Assembly: GCF_003965815.1 (NCBI RefSeq)
Contig: NZ_RXOE01000001.1
Location: 62,001-126,000, forward strand
Reading direction: 5' to 3'
DNA from: Variovorax gossypii
Lineage (GTDB): Bacteria; Pseudomonadota; Gammaproteobacteria; Burkholderiales; Burkholderiaceae_C
Length of the DNA: 64,000 nt
Part shown: positions 55,047 to 63,658 of the stretch, one piece after another
Layout of the letters: each line of letters begins with the position of its first letter
Numbering within the stretch: the stretch's first letter is position 1
Notes under the pieces: model-generated
Databases searched by the model: none
What the model was told of the DNA's origin: nothing
What the model saw: the letters and a program-made list of their open reading frames with translations, nothing else
Program-made: the position numbers and the translations under genes

Positions 55047-56408
55047 TCAGTCCTGCAGCCAGGCTTTTTGCTGCTCGACGACGCGGTCGACGGTGGCGCC
55101 GCACTGGCCCAGGTACTGCAGCGGGTCGGTGAGGTCGCGGATCTCGGCGTCGCTCAGCAGCTTCGAGAGGCCGGGATGGCTGCGCATGGCGTCGGCGAAG
55201 TCGAGCTTCGACGTGATGCCGTGCATCGAGGCTTCATAGATCCATTCGTGCGCGGTCTGCTTGCCCACGCGCTCCGACAGTTCCAGCATGACGCGCTCGG
55301 ACAGCAGGTAGCCGCGCATCCGGTCGAGGTTGGCGGCCATCGCGTCGGCGTTGACCTTGAGGCCGGCCAGCAGGTTCTTCGCCTGGAACAGCATGGCGCC
55401 GGCGATCATGCAGCACTCGGGCAGAGCCTTCCATTCCATCTTCCAGGCGATGCCATCGCGTTCGCTCTCCTGGACCATGCCCTCGACCATCATCGCGGCG
55501 TTGTAGCGCAGCGGGCGCGACAGCCCGGCCAGGTTCTCGGCCGATGTCGGGTTGCGCTTGTGCGGCATGGTCGACGAGCCCAGCTTGCCGTCCGAGAAGC
55601 CTTCTTCCACTTCGCCGAATTCGTTGCGCTGCATGTTGAAGAGTTCGTTGCCGATCTTCGAGAGCGTGGCACCCAGCATGGCCAGCAGGTTGGCGTACTC
55701 GGTGAAGCGGTCGCGCGCCGGTGCCCAGCTGATGGCGGGCGTGCCCAGGCCCAGCTTGTCGAGCATCAGGTGTTCCAGCTGCTCGGCCTTCGGGCCCAGC
55801 GATGCCTGGCTGCCCACGGCGCCGGCCAGCATGCCCACCAGCACGCGCGGGGCCGCCTGCACGAGCCGCTCGTGATGGCGGCCCAGCTCGTCGAGCCACA
55901 CCGCGCACTTGTGGCCGAAGGTGATGGGCAGGGCCTGCACGCCGTGCGTGCGGCCGGCCATCGGAACGTCGCGGTGAGTGGTCGCGAGACGGGCGAGCTC
56001 CTTGCCGACCGCCTTGATGTCGCGCAGCGCCACGGCGTGAAACTCCTTGAGCTGCAGCGCCACGCCGGTGTCCACCACGTCCTGCGTGGTGGCGCCGTAG
56101 TGCACCCACTCGCCGTTTTCCTTCGAGCAGCGCGACTGCAGCTGCTTCAGCGCGGGCACCAGCGAGTGCTTGATGCGGCGGATCTCGGCCGACATCGCGG
56201 CGATGTCGATGTTCTCCACCTGTGCCTGCATCGCGATTTCGCGTGCGGCGGCCGGCGGGATGATCCCCAGCTCGGCCTGCGCGGCGGCCAGCGCGGCTTC
56301 GAAATCGAGCCACTTCTGCACGCGGTTCTCCTCGCCGAAGATCCGGCGCAGTTCGTCGGTGCCCCACAAGTGCTGGAGCGATTGCATGTCGAAAACGGAA
56401 ACGGGCAT
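55047..56408 (-). CDS. Fumarase/adenylosuccinate-lyase superfamily lyase
   Basis: The product is 453 aa. The superfamily signature GSSTMPHKRNP near residue 283 contains the catalytic serine loop; HYGATTQD near residue 105 and GRTHGVQALP near residue 155 provide the other active-site regions. Enzymes of this group eliminate fumarate or an analogue from C-N or similar bonds: adenylosuccinate, argininosuccinate, carboxymuconate, EDDS and iminodisuccinate lyases. Size is near that of PcaB (CMLE). No pca genes are nearby, so a succinyl-adduct lyase is a good alternative. It is followed by a Bug receptor and preceded by a FAD oxidase. Confidence 0.85.
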   Translation of the reverse strand: MPVSVFDMQSLQHLWGTDELRRIFGEENRVQKWLDFEAALAAAQAELGIIPPAAAREIAMQAQVENIDIAAMSAEIRRIKHSLVPALKQLQSRCSKENGEWVHYGATTQDVVDTGVALQLKEFHAVALRDIKAVGKELARLATTHRDVPMAGRTHGVQALPITFGHKCAVWLDELGRHHERLVQAAPRVLVGMLAGAVGSQASLGPKAEQLEHLMLDKLGLGTPAISWAPARDRFTEYANLLAMLGATLSKIGNELFNMQRNEFGEVEEGFSDGKLGSSTMPHKRNPTSAENLAGLSRPLRYNAAMMVEGMVQESERDGIAWKMEWKALPECCMIAGAMLFQAKNLLAGLKVNADAMAANLDRMRGYLLSERVMLELSERVGKQTAHEWIYEASMHGITSKLDFADAMRSHPGLSKLLSDAEIRDLTDPLQYLGQCGATVDRVVEQQKAWLQD

Positions 56409-56423
56409 GTGAGTCCTGAAGTG

Positions 56424-57881
56424 CTAGAGGGAAGAAGGGCGCGGGGTGGCGACGGGCAGGGGCAACACTCGCCCCGGATTGAAGGTGTTCTCGGGGTCGA
56501 GCGCATGCTTGATGCGCGCCATCAGTTCCAGCGCGACGGGCTGCTTGTATTGCAGGAAGGCCTCCTGCTTGAGACGCCCGATGCCGTGCTCTGCGGAGAT
56601 CGAGCCCTGCATGCGCGCGGTGATCGCATGCACCACGTCGTGCACGGCTTCCTCGCGCGCGCGGAACGCTGCGTCGGACATGCCGGGCGGCCTGCTCTGG
56701 TTGTAGTGAAGGTTGCCGTCGCCCACGTGGCCGAAGCAGACCACGCGAATGCCGGGAAGCAGACCTTCCAGCGCGGCGCCGGCTTCGGCGATGAACTCGG
56801 GGATGCGCGACACGGCGACGGAGATGTCGTGCTTGATCGACGGTCCGTCGAGCCGCTGGGCCTCGGGCACGTGTTCGCGCAGAGCCCACAGTGCATGGGC
56901 CTGCTGGCCGGATGCGGCGAGCACCGCGTCGAGCACGAGGCCTTGCTCCATCGCGCCGGCCAGTGCGTCTTCCACCGCGGGCGTCGGGTCGAGCAGGGCG
57001 GAGGTCTCGGAAACGTCGAACAGCACGGCCCAGGCGTGCTCGCCCGCCAGCGGGTCGCGCATGCCGGGCGTGCCATGCGCGAGCACCTGGGCCAGCGCCT
57101 CGCGTCCGATCAGCTCGAAGGCCGTCACCCGTTCGCCGACGGCGTCGCCCAGGCGGGCCAGCAATTCCACGGCTGCCTGCGGATCGCGCACGGCCACCCA
57201 GCCGGTGACGACCTTGTCCGGCCTTGCATGGAGCTTGAAGGTGGCCGCCGTCACGATGCCGAGCGTGCCTTCGCCGCCGATGAACAGCTGCTTCAGGTCG
57301 TAGCCGGTGTTGTCCTTGCGCAGTGCTCCCGATGCGTCGAGCACGCGACCGTCCGCCAGCACGACCTCGATGCCCAGGGTCAGGTCGCGCGTGTTGCCGT
57401 AGCGCAGTACCTGTTCGCCGCCGGCGTTGGTCGAGACCACGCCGCCGACCGTGGCGCTGCCTTCGGACGCCAGCGAAAGCGGAAAGAGCCGGCCGGCGGC
57501 GGCAGCGGCTTCCTGCGCCGCGAGCACGGTGCAGCCGGCTTCCAGGGTCATGCTGTTGTCGAGCGGGTCCACGCGGCGCACCCTGGTCATGCGGTCGAGG
57601 CTCAGCACGACTTCGCGGCTCGACGCGTCCGGCGTGGAGCCGCCCACCAGCCCAGTGTTTCCGCCCTGCGGCACCACGGGAACTCCCCATGTCGCGCACA
57701 GGGCGACCACGCGCGAAACCTCCTCGGTGCTCGCAGGCCGCACGACGGCTCGTGCGGCGCCAGGGTAGTTGCGGCGCCAGTCGCCGACGTAGCGCGCCGT
57801 GGATGCGTCGTCGGTGAGCACGTGGGCCGCGCCTGTGATTGCACGGAGCTCTTCGACGAATGGATCGGCAGGGTTCGACAT
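56424..57881 (-). CDS. FAD-linked 2-hydroxyacid oxidase/dehydrogenase (GlcD type)
   Basis: The product is 485 aa from ATG 57881 (MSNPADPF); an open frame reaches 58001 but would begin within the operator region. The FAD-binding PCMH segment VVPQGGNTGLVGGS lies near residue 80. The C-terminal FAD-oxidase motifs CFGHVGDGNLHYN and SAEHGIGRLK lie near 380 and 440. The group includes D-2-hydroxyglutarate, D-lactate and glycolate dehydrogenases. It is divergent from the IclR gene, whose product should control it. It starts the series FAD oxidase, lyase, Bug, sulfurtransferase, Bug, molybdoenzyme. Confidence 0.9.
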   Translation of the reverse strand: MSNPADPFVEELRAITGAAHVLTDDASTARYVGDWRRNYPGAARAVVRPASTEEVSRVVALCATWGVPVVPQGGNTGLVGGSTPDASSREVVLSLDRMTRVRRVDPLDNSMTLEAGCTVLAAQEAAAAAGRLFPLSLASEGSATVGGVVSTNAGGEQVLRYGNTRDLTLGIEVVLADGRVLDASGALRKDNTGYDLKQLFIGGEGTLGIVTAATFKLHARPDKVVTGWVAVRDPQAAVELLARLGDAVGERVTAFELIGREALAQVLAHGTPGMRDPLAGEHAWAVLFDVSETSALLDPTPAVEDALAGAMEQGLVLDAVLAASGQQAHALWALREHVPEAQRLDGPSIKHDISVAVSRIPEFIAEAGAALEGLLPGIRVVCFGHVGDGNLHYNQSRPPGMSDAAFRAREEAVHDVVHAITARMQGSISAEHGIGRLKQEAFLQYKQPVALELMARIKHALDPENTFNPGRVLPLPVATPRPSSL

Positions 57882-57946
57882 GGATTGCGCGCTTCCGCGA
57901 TGGCTGCGCCGCTGGGCGGCGGGTTGTCTCTTCGTTTTCTCGTTTG

Positions 57947-57981
57947 TTTCAATGAATAAAACAAACTTCAATGAATGAAAC
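57947..57981. promoter_or_regulatory. Tandem TTCAATGAAT sites, probable IclR operator
   Basis: TTCAATGAAT occurs at 57948-57957 and again at 57967-57976, 19 bp apart, each followed by an (A/G)AAAC tail. They lie between the divergent FAD oxidase and IclR genes. A related motif is found at 60181-60207 in another promoter of the region. IclR proteins often bind such short TTC..GAA dyads. Confidence 0.65.
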
Positions 57982-58039
57982 TGTAGGATCGCAGGCGGCA
58001 ACTGTCAACCCGGATAATCCGCAGCCCGGAGCGCCCACC

Positions 58040-58786
58040 ATGAAAAACCAAGAAATCGATACCGCAGCGTCCGTCGGACCCAAGCCTCCCGCCGGCGTGC
58101 TGGAGCGGGGCATTTCCATCCTCGAGTGCTTCAGCGAAGACCGGCTGCGCATGTCCCTGCGCGAGCTGGCCGAGTGCACGGGCCTGGACAAGGCCACGCT
58201 GCTGCGGCTGCTCGGCGTGCTGACGCGCGCCCGGATGATTCATCGCTTCGACAGCGGCAGCTACGCGCCCGGTCCGGCGTTGCTGCACATGGGCATGCTC
58301 TACCGCAGCACCTTCGACCTCGGCACGCGGCTGCAGCCGGTGCTGCACGAGGTGATGCGGCAGACCGGCGAGACCGTGGCCTTCTACATCCGCAGCGGGG
58401 AAGAGCGCGTGTGCCTCTACCGCGAGAACACGGCCAGGGAGGTGCGCCACCACGTCGAGGTGGGAACGCGCATTCCGCTCTCCGCCGGCGGTTCCTCGGC
58501 CCACATCCTCCTGGCCTTCACCGGCGGCACCACGGAGCATCAGGCCGAGATCGATGCGAAGGGCTATGCGATGACGCGCGCCGAGCGCGTCGCCGAGATG
58601 GCATCGGTCGCGCTTCCGGTGTTCGACGGCGATGGCACCTTTCTCGGCGCGCTGGTGGTCATCGGCCTGGCGTCGCGCCATAGCGTGGCGGCCCAGCGCA
58701 AGGCCGCGGAGATCGTGCGGCACGAACTGGCCCTGCAGGGGTTCGCCAGCAAGGCCCCGAGCGGCTGGAGGCCGGTGCAGGCCTGA
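58040..58786 (+). CDS. IclR-family transcriptional regulator
   Basis: The product is 248 aa from ATG 58040; an in-frame ATG at 57971 lies inside the second operator repeat and is less likely. The N-terminal winged HTH (LRELAECTGLDKATLLRLLGVL) precedes the IclR effector domain with GTRIPLSAGGSSAH. It converges with the MmgE/PrpD gene across 15 bases and is divergent from the FAD oxidase operon. Confidence 0.9.
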   Translation: MKNQEIDTAASVGPKPPAGVLERGISILECFSEDRLRMSLRELAECTGLDKATLLRLLGVLTRARMIHRFDSGSYAPGPALLHMGMLYRSTFDLGTRLQPVLHEVMRQTGETVAFYIRSGEERVCLYRENTAREVRHHVEVGTRIPLSAGGSSAHILLAFTGGTTEHQAEIDAKGYAMTRAERVAEMASVALPVFDGDGTFLGALVVIGLASRHSVAAQRKAAEIVRHELALQGFASKAPSGWRPVQA

Positions 58787-58801
58787 CGCCGGGGCGCGGT
58801 C

Positions 58802-60172
58802 TCAGCGGCCGAAGAGTTCGGGCGACGGCAGGCAAGGCTCGTCGTCCCGCGATGCATCTGCGAAGGTGGCGCACCAGTCGGCGATTCGCACGGCCTGCGC
58901 ATCGGTCATCGCCGGGACGAATGCGCGCATGCGTGCCTGCAGCTGCGGCCAGTCGAAGGGGTCTTCCGGATCTCCCCGGCGCAGTTCGCGCAGCGAGCTG
59001 AAGCTGCGGCCGTCCTGCATCGTGATGATCACGCGCGCAGGGCGTTTCCGCGGAAAGGCCTGCTGGAAGCCGTCGTCCGTCGCCACACGCACGCGTTCGG
59101 CCAGCGCGAGCAGCGTCGGCGAGTGCAGGTCGGGCGTCTCCATGTCCTCGATGCCCAGTCGGCCGCTCAACAGCAGGGTGGCCATCACGTAGCGCAGGCA
59201 GAAGGCCGTCTCCGCCGCCTTGGACGGCCAGTGCACGCCGGCGATCTTCAGCGCGTGCGGGAAGATGGTCACGTCCACCGACTCGATCTCGTGCGGCGCG
59301 GGGCGGTGCCTGTCCATGATTTCGCGCGCGGCATCCAGCGGGGTGAACAGTTGGGCGCAGCAGGGCCAGGCCTTGATGGTGGCGGTGTTCAGCCGTTCGG
59401 GTGCGTCGAGCTCGCCGTCCAGCGCTGCCAGCGGGCCGTCTCCTTGCAGGAGTGCGTAGAGGCCGCGTCGCCCGGTGACGAAGGCGCGCGCGCCGGGGAA
59501 GCCCGCCTGCGCAGCCCATGCGGCCATCATGCCGTTGCGCACGGCGAAGGCCGGGTGCAGCGACTTCGATTCGTGCGCCTCGTCGTCCACCAGTTGCCAC
59601 AGGCCGGCGGATTGCGTCGCCGCGATTCCCATCGCGTGGTGCAACTGCGCTTGCGGCAAGCCCAGCGCAACCGCGCTCGCGGCCGCCGCGCCTACGCAAC
59701 CGGCGGTGGCGGTGGCGTGGAAGCCGGCGGCGTGGCGCGTGCCCAGTACTTCGCCGACGCGCAGCGCCACCTCGTAGCCGGCAATGATCGCGTCGGCAGC
59801 TCGCCGCATCGGCAGCGGTTGTGTCGCGGCCAGCGCCATCACTGGCGAGATGGCGACCACGCCAGGGTGCAGCATCGCGGCGCGGTGTGCGTCGTCGATC
59901 TCGCGCAGATGGGCGATGCCGGCGTTGGCGAAGCCCGCGGCCAGCGGCTGCAGAGAGGGGCCACCGAAGACCGGAGCCGGGCCTTGCCCCGGCATGCTGG
60001 CGGCGGCAAGCCGGTGCAACGCGGTCGCGCCGGCCATGCCGATCGCGGACCACCCGGCGGTGAACCAGTCGAGCATGGCCTGCGCCAGGCGGTCGCGGGT
60101 AGCTTGGGCAAGAGGGCGGCCCTGCATGGCCGCAAGGTGGGCTGCCAGGACCGATTCCGGATCGCGGGTCAT
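58802..60172 (-). CDS. MmgE/PrpD-family protein
   Basis: The product is 456 aa from ATG 60172. The DDAH region (LREIDDAHRAAMLHPG near residue 97) and the HATATAGCVGAAAASA segment are typical of the family. Members include 2-methylcitrate dehydratase, cis-aconitate decarboxylase and iminodisuccinate epimerase. With a fumarase-superfamily lyase nearby, an epimerase/dehydratase role on a dicarboxylate adduct is attractive but not proven. Its promoter shares a TTCAATGAA motif with the IclR promoter. Confidence 0.87.
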   Translation of the reverse strand: MTRDPESVLAAHLAAMQGRPLAQATRDRLAQAMLDWFTAGWSAIGMAGATALHRLAAASMPGQGPAPVFGGPSLQPLAAGFANAGIAHLREIDDAHRAAMLHPGVVAISPVMALAATQPLPMRRAADAIIAGYEVALRVGEVLGTRHAAGFHATATAGCVGAAAASAVALGLPQAQLHHAMGIAATQSAGLWQLVDDEAHESKSLHPAFAVRNGMMAAWAAQAGFPGARAFVTGRRGLYALLQGDGPLAALDGELDAPERLNTATIKAWPCCAQLFTPLDAAREIMDRHRPAPHEIESVDVTIFPHALKIAGVHWPSKAAETAFCLRYVMATLLLSGRLGIEDMETPDLHSPTLLALAERVRVATDDGFQQAFPRKRPARVIITMQDGRSFSSLRELRRGDPEDPFDWPQLQARMRAFVPAMTDAQAVRIADWCATFADASRDDEPCLPSPELFGR

Positions 60173-60180
60173 ATAATTTA

Positions 60181-60208
60181 TTTCGTTCAATGAAATTGCT
60201 TTCATTAT
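60181..60208. promoter_or_regulatory. TTCAATGAA operator between MmgE and MBL genes
   Basis: TTTCG-TTCAATGAAA (to 60195) and a second TTTCATTATAT half (60200-60210) lie in the 36-base gap between the divergent start codons. The match to the IclR promoter sites suggests one regulon. Confidence 0.6.
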
Positions 60209-61090
60209 ATGAACCAAGCCGAACTGACGATCCAGCACTTCTTCGACCCTGCCACCTCGACTTTTTCCTATCTGGTCGATGACGGTGCAGGCTCCTGCGC
60301 GGTCATCGACCCGGTGATGGGCTACCAGGCGAATTCGGGGCGGACCGACCCCGCCCCGGTGGACGCGGTGGCCGAGGCGATCGCGCGACGAGGGCTGACA
60401 TTGCAATGGCTGCTGGAGACGCATGCGCATGCCGATCACCTGTCCGGAGCTCCGTATCTGCGCAAGCGCTTCGGCGGCACGCTGGCCGTGGGCAGCGGCA
60501 TCACCGCGGTGCAGCGGGTGTTTCGGGGCGTCTTCAATGCCGAAGACCTGGCGGTGGACGGTTCGCAGTTCCAGCATCTGTTTGCCGACGGCGAGGCATT
60601 CCGCATCGGCCGGCTGCAGGCTCGGGCTCTCCACGCAGGCGGCCACACGCCTGCGGACGTGGCCTATCTCGTGGAGGACCCGGCCGGAGGGCCCGCGGCA
60701 GTGTTCGTGGGAGACACGCTCTTCATGCCCGACGTAGGCACGGCGCGCTGCGACTTTCCCGGCGGCGACGCACGCCAGCTCTATCGCTCCATCCAGCGGC
60801 TGCTCGCGCTGCCCGGGGACACCCGTCTCTACCTTTGCCACGACTACCCGCCTGCCTCGCGCGAGCCGGCGCCCGGCACCACCGTGGCCGCGCAAAGGGA
60901 GGGCAACATCCACGTGCGCGACGGCATCGGCGAAGAGGAGTTCGTGGCCCTGCGCCGTGCGCGCGACGCCACGCTGGCGATGCCGGCCCTGATGCTGCCC
61001 TCGGTCCAGGTCAATGTCCGCGCCGGGAGCCTGCCGCCCGCCGAGGCCAACGGCGTTGCCTACCTGAAGATTCCCGTCGATCGGCTGTAG
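60209..61090 (+). CDS. Metallo-beta-lactamase fold hydrolase, persulfide-dioxygenase-like
   Basis: The product is 293 aa. The metal motif THAHADH near residue 71 is followed by GGHTPADVAYL and VGDTLFMPDVGTARCDFPGG, characteristic of ETHE1/Blh-type proteins, which oxidise glutathione persulfide to sulfite. The protein is longer than typical ETHE1 and lacks a fused rhodanese; a separate sulfurtransferase lies 6 kb away. It is divergent from the MmgE gene and shares its operator. A hydrolase on another substrate is also possible. Confidence 0.85.
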   Translation: MNQAELTIQHFFDPATSTFSYLVDDGAGSCAVIDPVMGYQANSGRTDPAPVDAVAEAIARRGLTLQWLLETHAHADHLSGAPYLRKRFGGTLAVGSGITAVQRVFRGVFNAEDLAVDGSQFQHLFADGEAFRIGRLQARALHAGGHTPADVAYLVEDPAGGPAAVFVGDTLFMPDVGTARCDFPGGDARQLYRSIQRLLALPGDTRLYLCHDYPPASREPAPGTTVAAQREGNIHVRDGIGEEEFVALRRARDATLAMPALMLPSVQVNVRAGSLPPAEANGVAYLKIPVDRL

Positions 61091-61115
61091 TCGGCCGCCC
61101 GGCGCGGCTTGTCCC

Positions 61116-63071
61116 TCAAGCCGCCTGAGCCTCGCGCCGAAGCGGCAGCCACAGCACGAACCGCGTTCCCGTCGGCCGGGATTCCCAGTCGACGGTGCCG
61201 TGGATCGAGCGCGCGCGTCGCCGCTGGTTCTGCAGGCCGCGGCCGGACGAGGAGGCCATTGCCTTGTCGATGTCGAAGCCCTGTCCGTTGTCCTCGATGG
61301 TCACGGACACGCCTGCGCCGTCGAACGAGGTGGCCACGCGGATCTCCGTCGCGCGCGTGTGGCGCAGGATGTTCGAGATGCTCTCCTGCACGATGCGCAG
61401 GATGTGCAGCGCGCTCGACGGGTCCAGCCACTCCAGCGCGGGCAGTTCCTGCACTTCCCAGCGCAGCGAGACGCCGGTGCCTTCGAGGCGAGGTTCGAGC
61501 CGGTAGCGCAGCGTGGCCAGCAGCAGGAGCACGTCGGCCTCCACCGGCTCCAGCGAGTCGAGCGTGAGCTTCAGGTCGTCGAGGCAGCTCTTGAGGATCT
61601 GCGAGACCTTGTCGTCGCTCATGCCGCCGCCCTCGACCGAGCGGATGGCGCTGATCAGCGAGGAGCCCAGCCCGTCGTGCATGTCCTGCATCAGCCGCTG
61701 GCGCTCGTCGCTGATGGTCTGCCGGCGCTCGATCTCGCGCAGCCGGCGGTGGCTGACTTCCAGCTCGGCCTCGCGCTTCTGCAGGCGCTGCGCGAGGCTC
61801 GCATTGAGCTGCTCGACTTCGCCGATGGCGTGCATGTAGCGGCGGTACATCAGCACGCCGAACACGCTGAAGGTGACGGCGTTGGTGTACGCCCCGAGGT
61901 ACCAGCCCTCGGGGCTGATGAAGTTGTTCTGCAGCAGCCAGTCGGTGACGCCCAGCAGCACGCAGATGCCGATGCCGACCGCGACCAGCCGGCCTTCGGT
62001 GGACCGGCGCCACGCGCTGACGGCGCCGACCAAACAGACTGCCGTGCCCATGAGCGCCGCGATCGCGTAGATCAGCGGCGTCACCTGCGGCGTGTTCTGC
62101 ACGATGGCCAGACCGGGAATCGTGACGATGCCGATGGCCGCCGTCGTCACGACCACGCCGCGGGTGAGCCATGCAAGCTGCCGCCCATGAAGCTGCCGCA
62201 GGAAGAAGTGCACGACCATCACCAGCCAGAAGAGCGAGTTGACGGTCAGCCATGCGAACCAGTCGTTGAGGACCGGCAGGCTCACGTAGAAATGCAGCCC
62301 CCGCATGAAGGAAGTGGCCGCGAGGTTGAAGAAGAGCAGGTAGCCCGTTTCGTCGCGGCGCCTGAACCACACGAAGAGCGCGAACACGCCCACTGCCATG
62401 AACGCCGCGCCGAGCATCGCGGGGAGCTCCTGCTGCAGCCACTGGCGCATGCCGTGGCGGCCCCTCAGCGCGTCGACGGGGCCGAGCCACAGCGACGAGA
62501 GCGCCACCTGCGCGCTGCGGGTGTGCTCGAGGCGCAGCAGGATCTCGCGGGGCGGCGCCTTGCCGACGCTGTTGTCGTCGAGCTGGACCCACAGCGGAGT
62601 GCGGGTGCTGTTCCACAGCGGGCCCGACTGCTGCGCGCGATGGACTAGCTGGCCGTCGACATAGACCGCGATGGTGCCGTCGGTCTTGATGCGCGCGCCG
62701 TACAGGGCCAGCGGCCCCGGGCCCGCGTGCAGGCCGCGGGTGCTCAGCCTGATCCAGGTGGTGCGTGTCGTGGTGGTCGAGGTGTTCTCGGCCTGGCTCA
62801 GCAGCGCGATGGGGAGGGCCAGGGGCAGCTCGACCGGCTTCCATCTGTCCGGCAGCGTGCTGCTTTCCTGCGTGGTTGGCGGGGCGCTGAAGCCCGATGC
62901 GTCGTCGACCTGCCAGTCCGCCCTGGTCAGGTGCTGCAGCGCGTCGGACTGCTGCAGGCCTGTCGCCCCGACCAGGAAGACGCCGATGATGCCCAGCAGC
63001 GCCATCGAAATGACGAGCACCACGTTGGCGAAGAAGGGCGCGGGACGGTAGTTCAAGAGGTGCAGGGGCAT
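61116..63071 (-). CDS. 7TM sensor histidine kinase (NarL/UhpB class)
   Basis: The product is 651 aa. One N-terminal transmembrane helix is followed by a periplasmic domain (to about residue 215) and seven further helices in the 7TM-DISM style to about residue 400. A coiled coil (LNASLAQRLQKREAELEV) leads to a HisKA_3 domain with the phospho-acceptor in MQDMHDGLGSS near residue 470. An HATPase domain follows with EDNGQGFDI near residue 595 and GRGLQNQRRRA. No response regulator is in the window. GGTTACA repeats lie upstream. Confidence 0.9.
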   Translation of the reverse strand: MPLHLLNYRPAPFFANVVLVISMALLGIIGVFLVGATGLQQSDALQHLTRADWQVDDASGFSAPPTTQESSTLPDRWKPVELPLALPIALLSQAENTSTTTTRTTWIRLSTRGLHAGPGPLALYGARIKTDGTIAVYVDGQLVHRAQQSGPLWNSTRTPLWVQLDDNSVGKAPPREILLRLEHTRSAQVALSSLWLGPVDALRGRHGMRQWLQQELPAMLGAAFMAVGVFALFVWFRRRDETGYLLFFNLAATSFMRGLHFYVSLPVLNDWFAWLTVNSLFWLVMVVHFFLRQLHGRQLAWLTRGVVVTTAAIGIVTIPGLAIVQNTPQVTPLIYAIAALMGTAVCLVGAVSAWRRSTEGRLVAVGIGICVLLGVTDWLLQNNFISPEGWYLGAYTNAVTFSVFGVLMYRRYMHAIGEVEQLNASLAQRLQKREAELEVSHRRLREIERRQTISDERQRLMQDMHDGLGSSLISAIRSVEGGGMSDDKVSQILKSCLDDLKLTLDSLEPVEADVLLLLATLRYRLEPRLEGTGVSLRWEVQELPALEWLDPSSALHILRIVQESISNILRHTRATEIRVATSFDGAGVSVTIEDNGQGFDIDKAMASSSGRGLQNQRRRARSIHGTVDWESRPTGTRFVLWLPLRREAQAA

Positions 63072-63099
63072 GGGCCGCGTCCGGAGCCGACGCGAGGCA

Positions 63100-63126
63100 T
63101 GTAACCTATTTTCTCACTTTGTAACC
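63100..63126 (-). promoter_or_regulatory. GGTTACA direct repeats upstream of the sensor kinase
   Basis: GGTTACA occurs twice on the minus strand with a 20-bp period, 29-55 bases before the kinase start. Two sites on one helix face suggest a dimeric regulator. Nothing else is known. Confidence 0.4.
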
Positions 63127-63157
63127 ATCCGGAAGCAGTTTTGCTCCCTTGGGGTTT

Positions 63158-63517
63158 TCAGCGTGGCGGCTGTTGCGACAGGATCCATTGCGACAGGGCG
63201 CGTGCTTCGGCCTCCGAAACCTGCGTCTGCCTGGGCATGATCACACGGCCCCATGTGCCCACGCTGCCGTCGCGGATCTTCCCGGCGAGGCGCGCCGCCG
63301 CTTCGCCGTCGCCGCGGTAGCGCTCGGCGATCTGCACGAAGCCCGGGCCCACCTGCTTGTGGACGAGGCCGTGGCAGGCCATGCAGGCGTTCCTGCGGGC
63401 CAGGTCGGCGGGTGTCGTCTGCTGGGCTGCAGCCGTTTTCGGAGGTACTGCCAGGACGGCTGTCAGGGCAGCGGCGGTAAGGGCGGAAAGGAATGTGCCG
63501 GGGGTCTCGATCTTCAT
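63158..63517 (-). CDS. Small periplasmic class I cytochrome c
   Basis: The product is 119 aa from ATG 63517 with a signal peptide cleaved near AAA (residue 32). The heme motif CMACH lies near residue 47 and the distal methionine in VIMPRQTQV near 95. It should carry electrons to or from a periplasmic enzyme or oxidase. It stands 86 bases upstream of the sensor kinase on the same strand. Confidence 0.9.
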   Translation of the reverse strand: MKIETPGTFLSALTAAALTAVLAVPPKTAAAQQTTPADLARRNACMACHGLVHKQVGPGFVQIAERYRGDGEAAARLAGKIRDGSVGTWGRVIMPRQTQVSEAEARALSQWILSQQPPR

Positions 63518-63658
63518 GTGGCGGGTGTGGCTTCTGCAGGCCATCGTCGCATGTGCCGGGCAGGGCGCCGTCGTCGTGCATTCACGACAAGGTGATTCAA
63601 GAGTAACTATATGTATGGTTAAATCCGCGCAACTATCGCGAAGAAGAAGAGGGATTGC

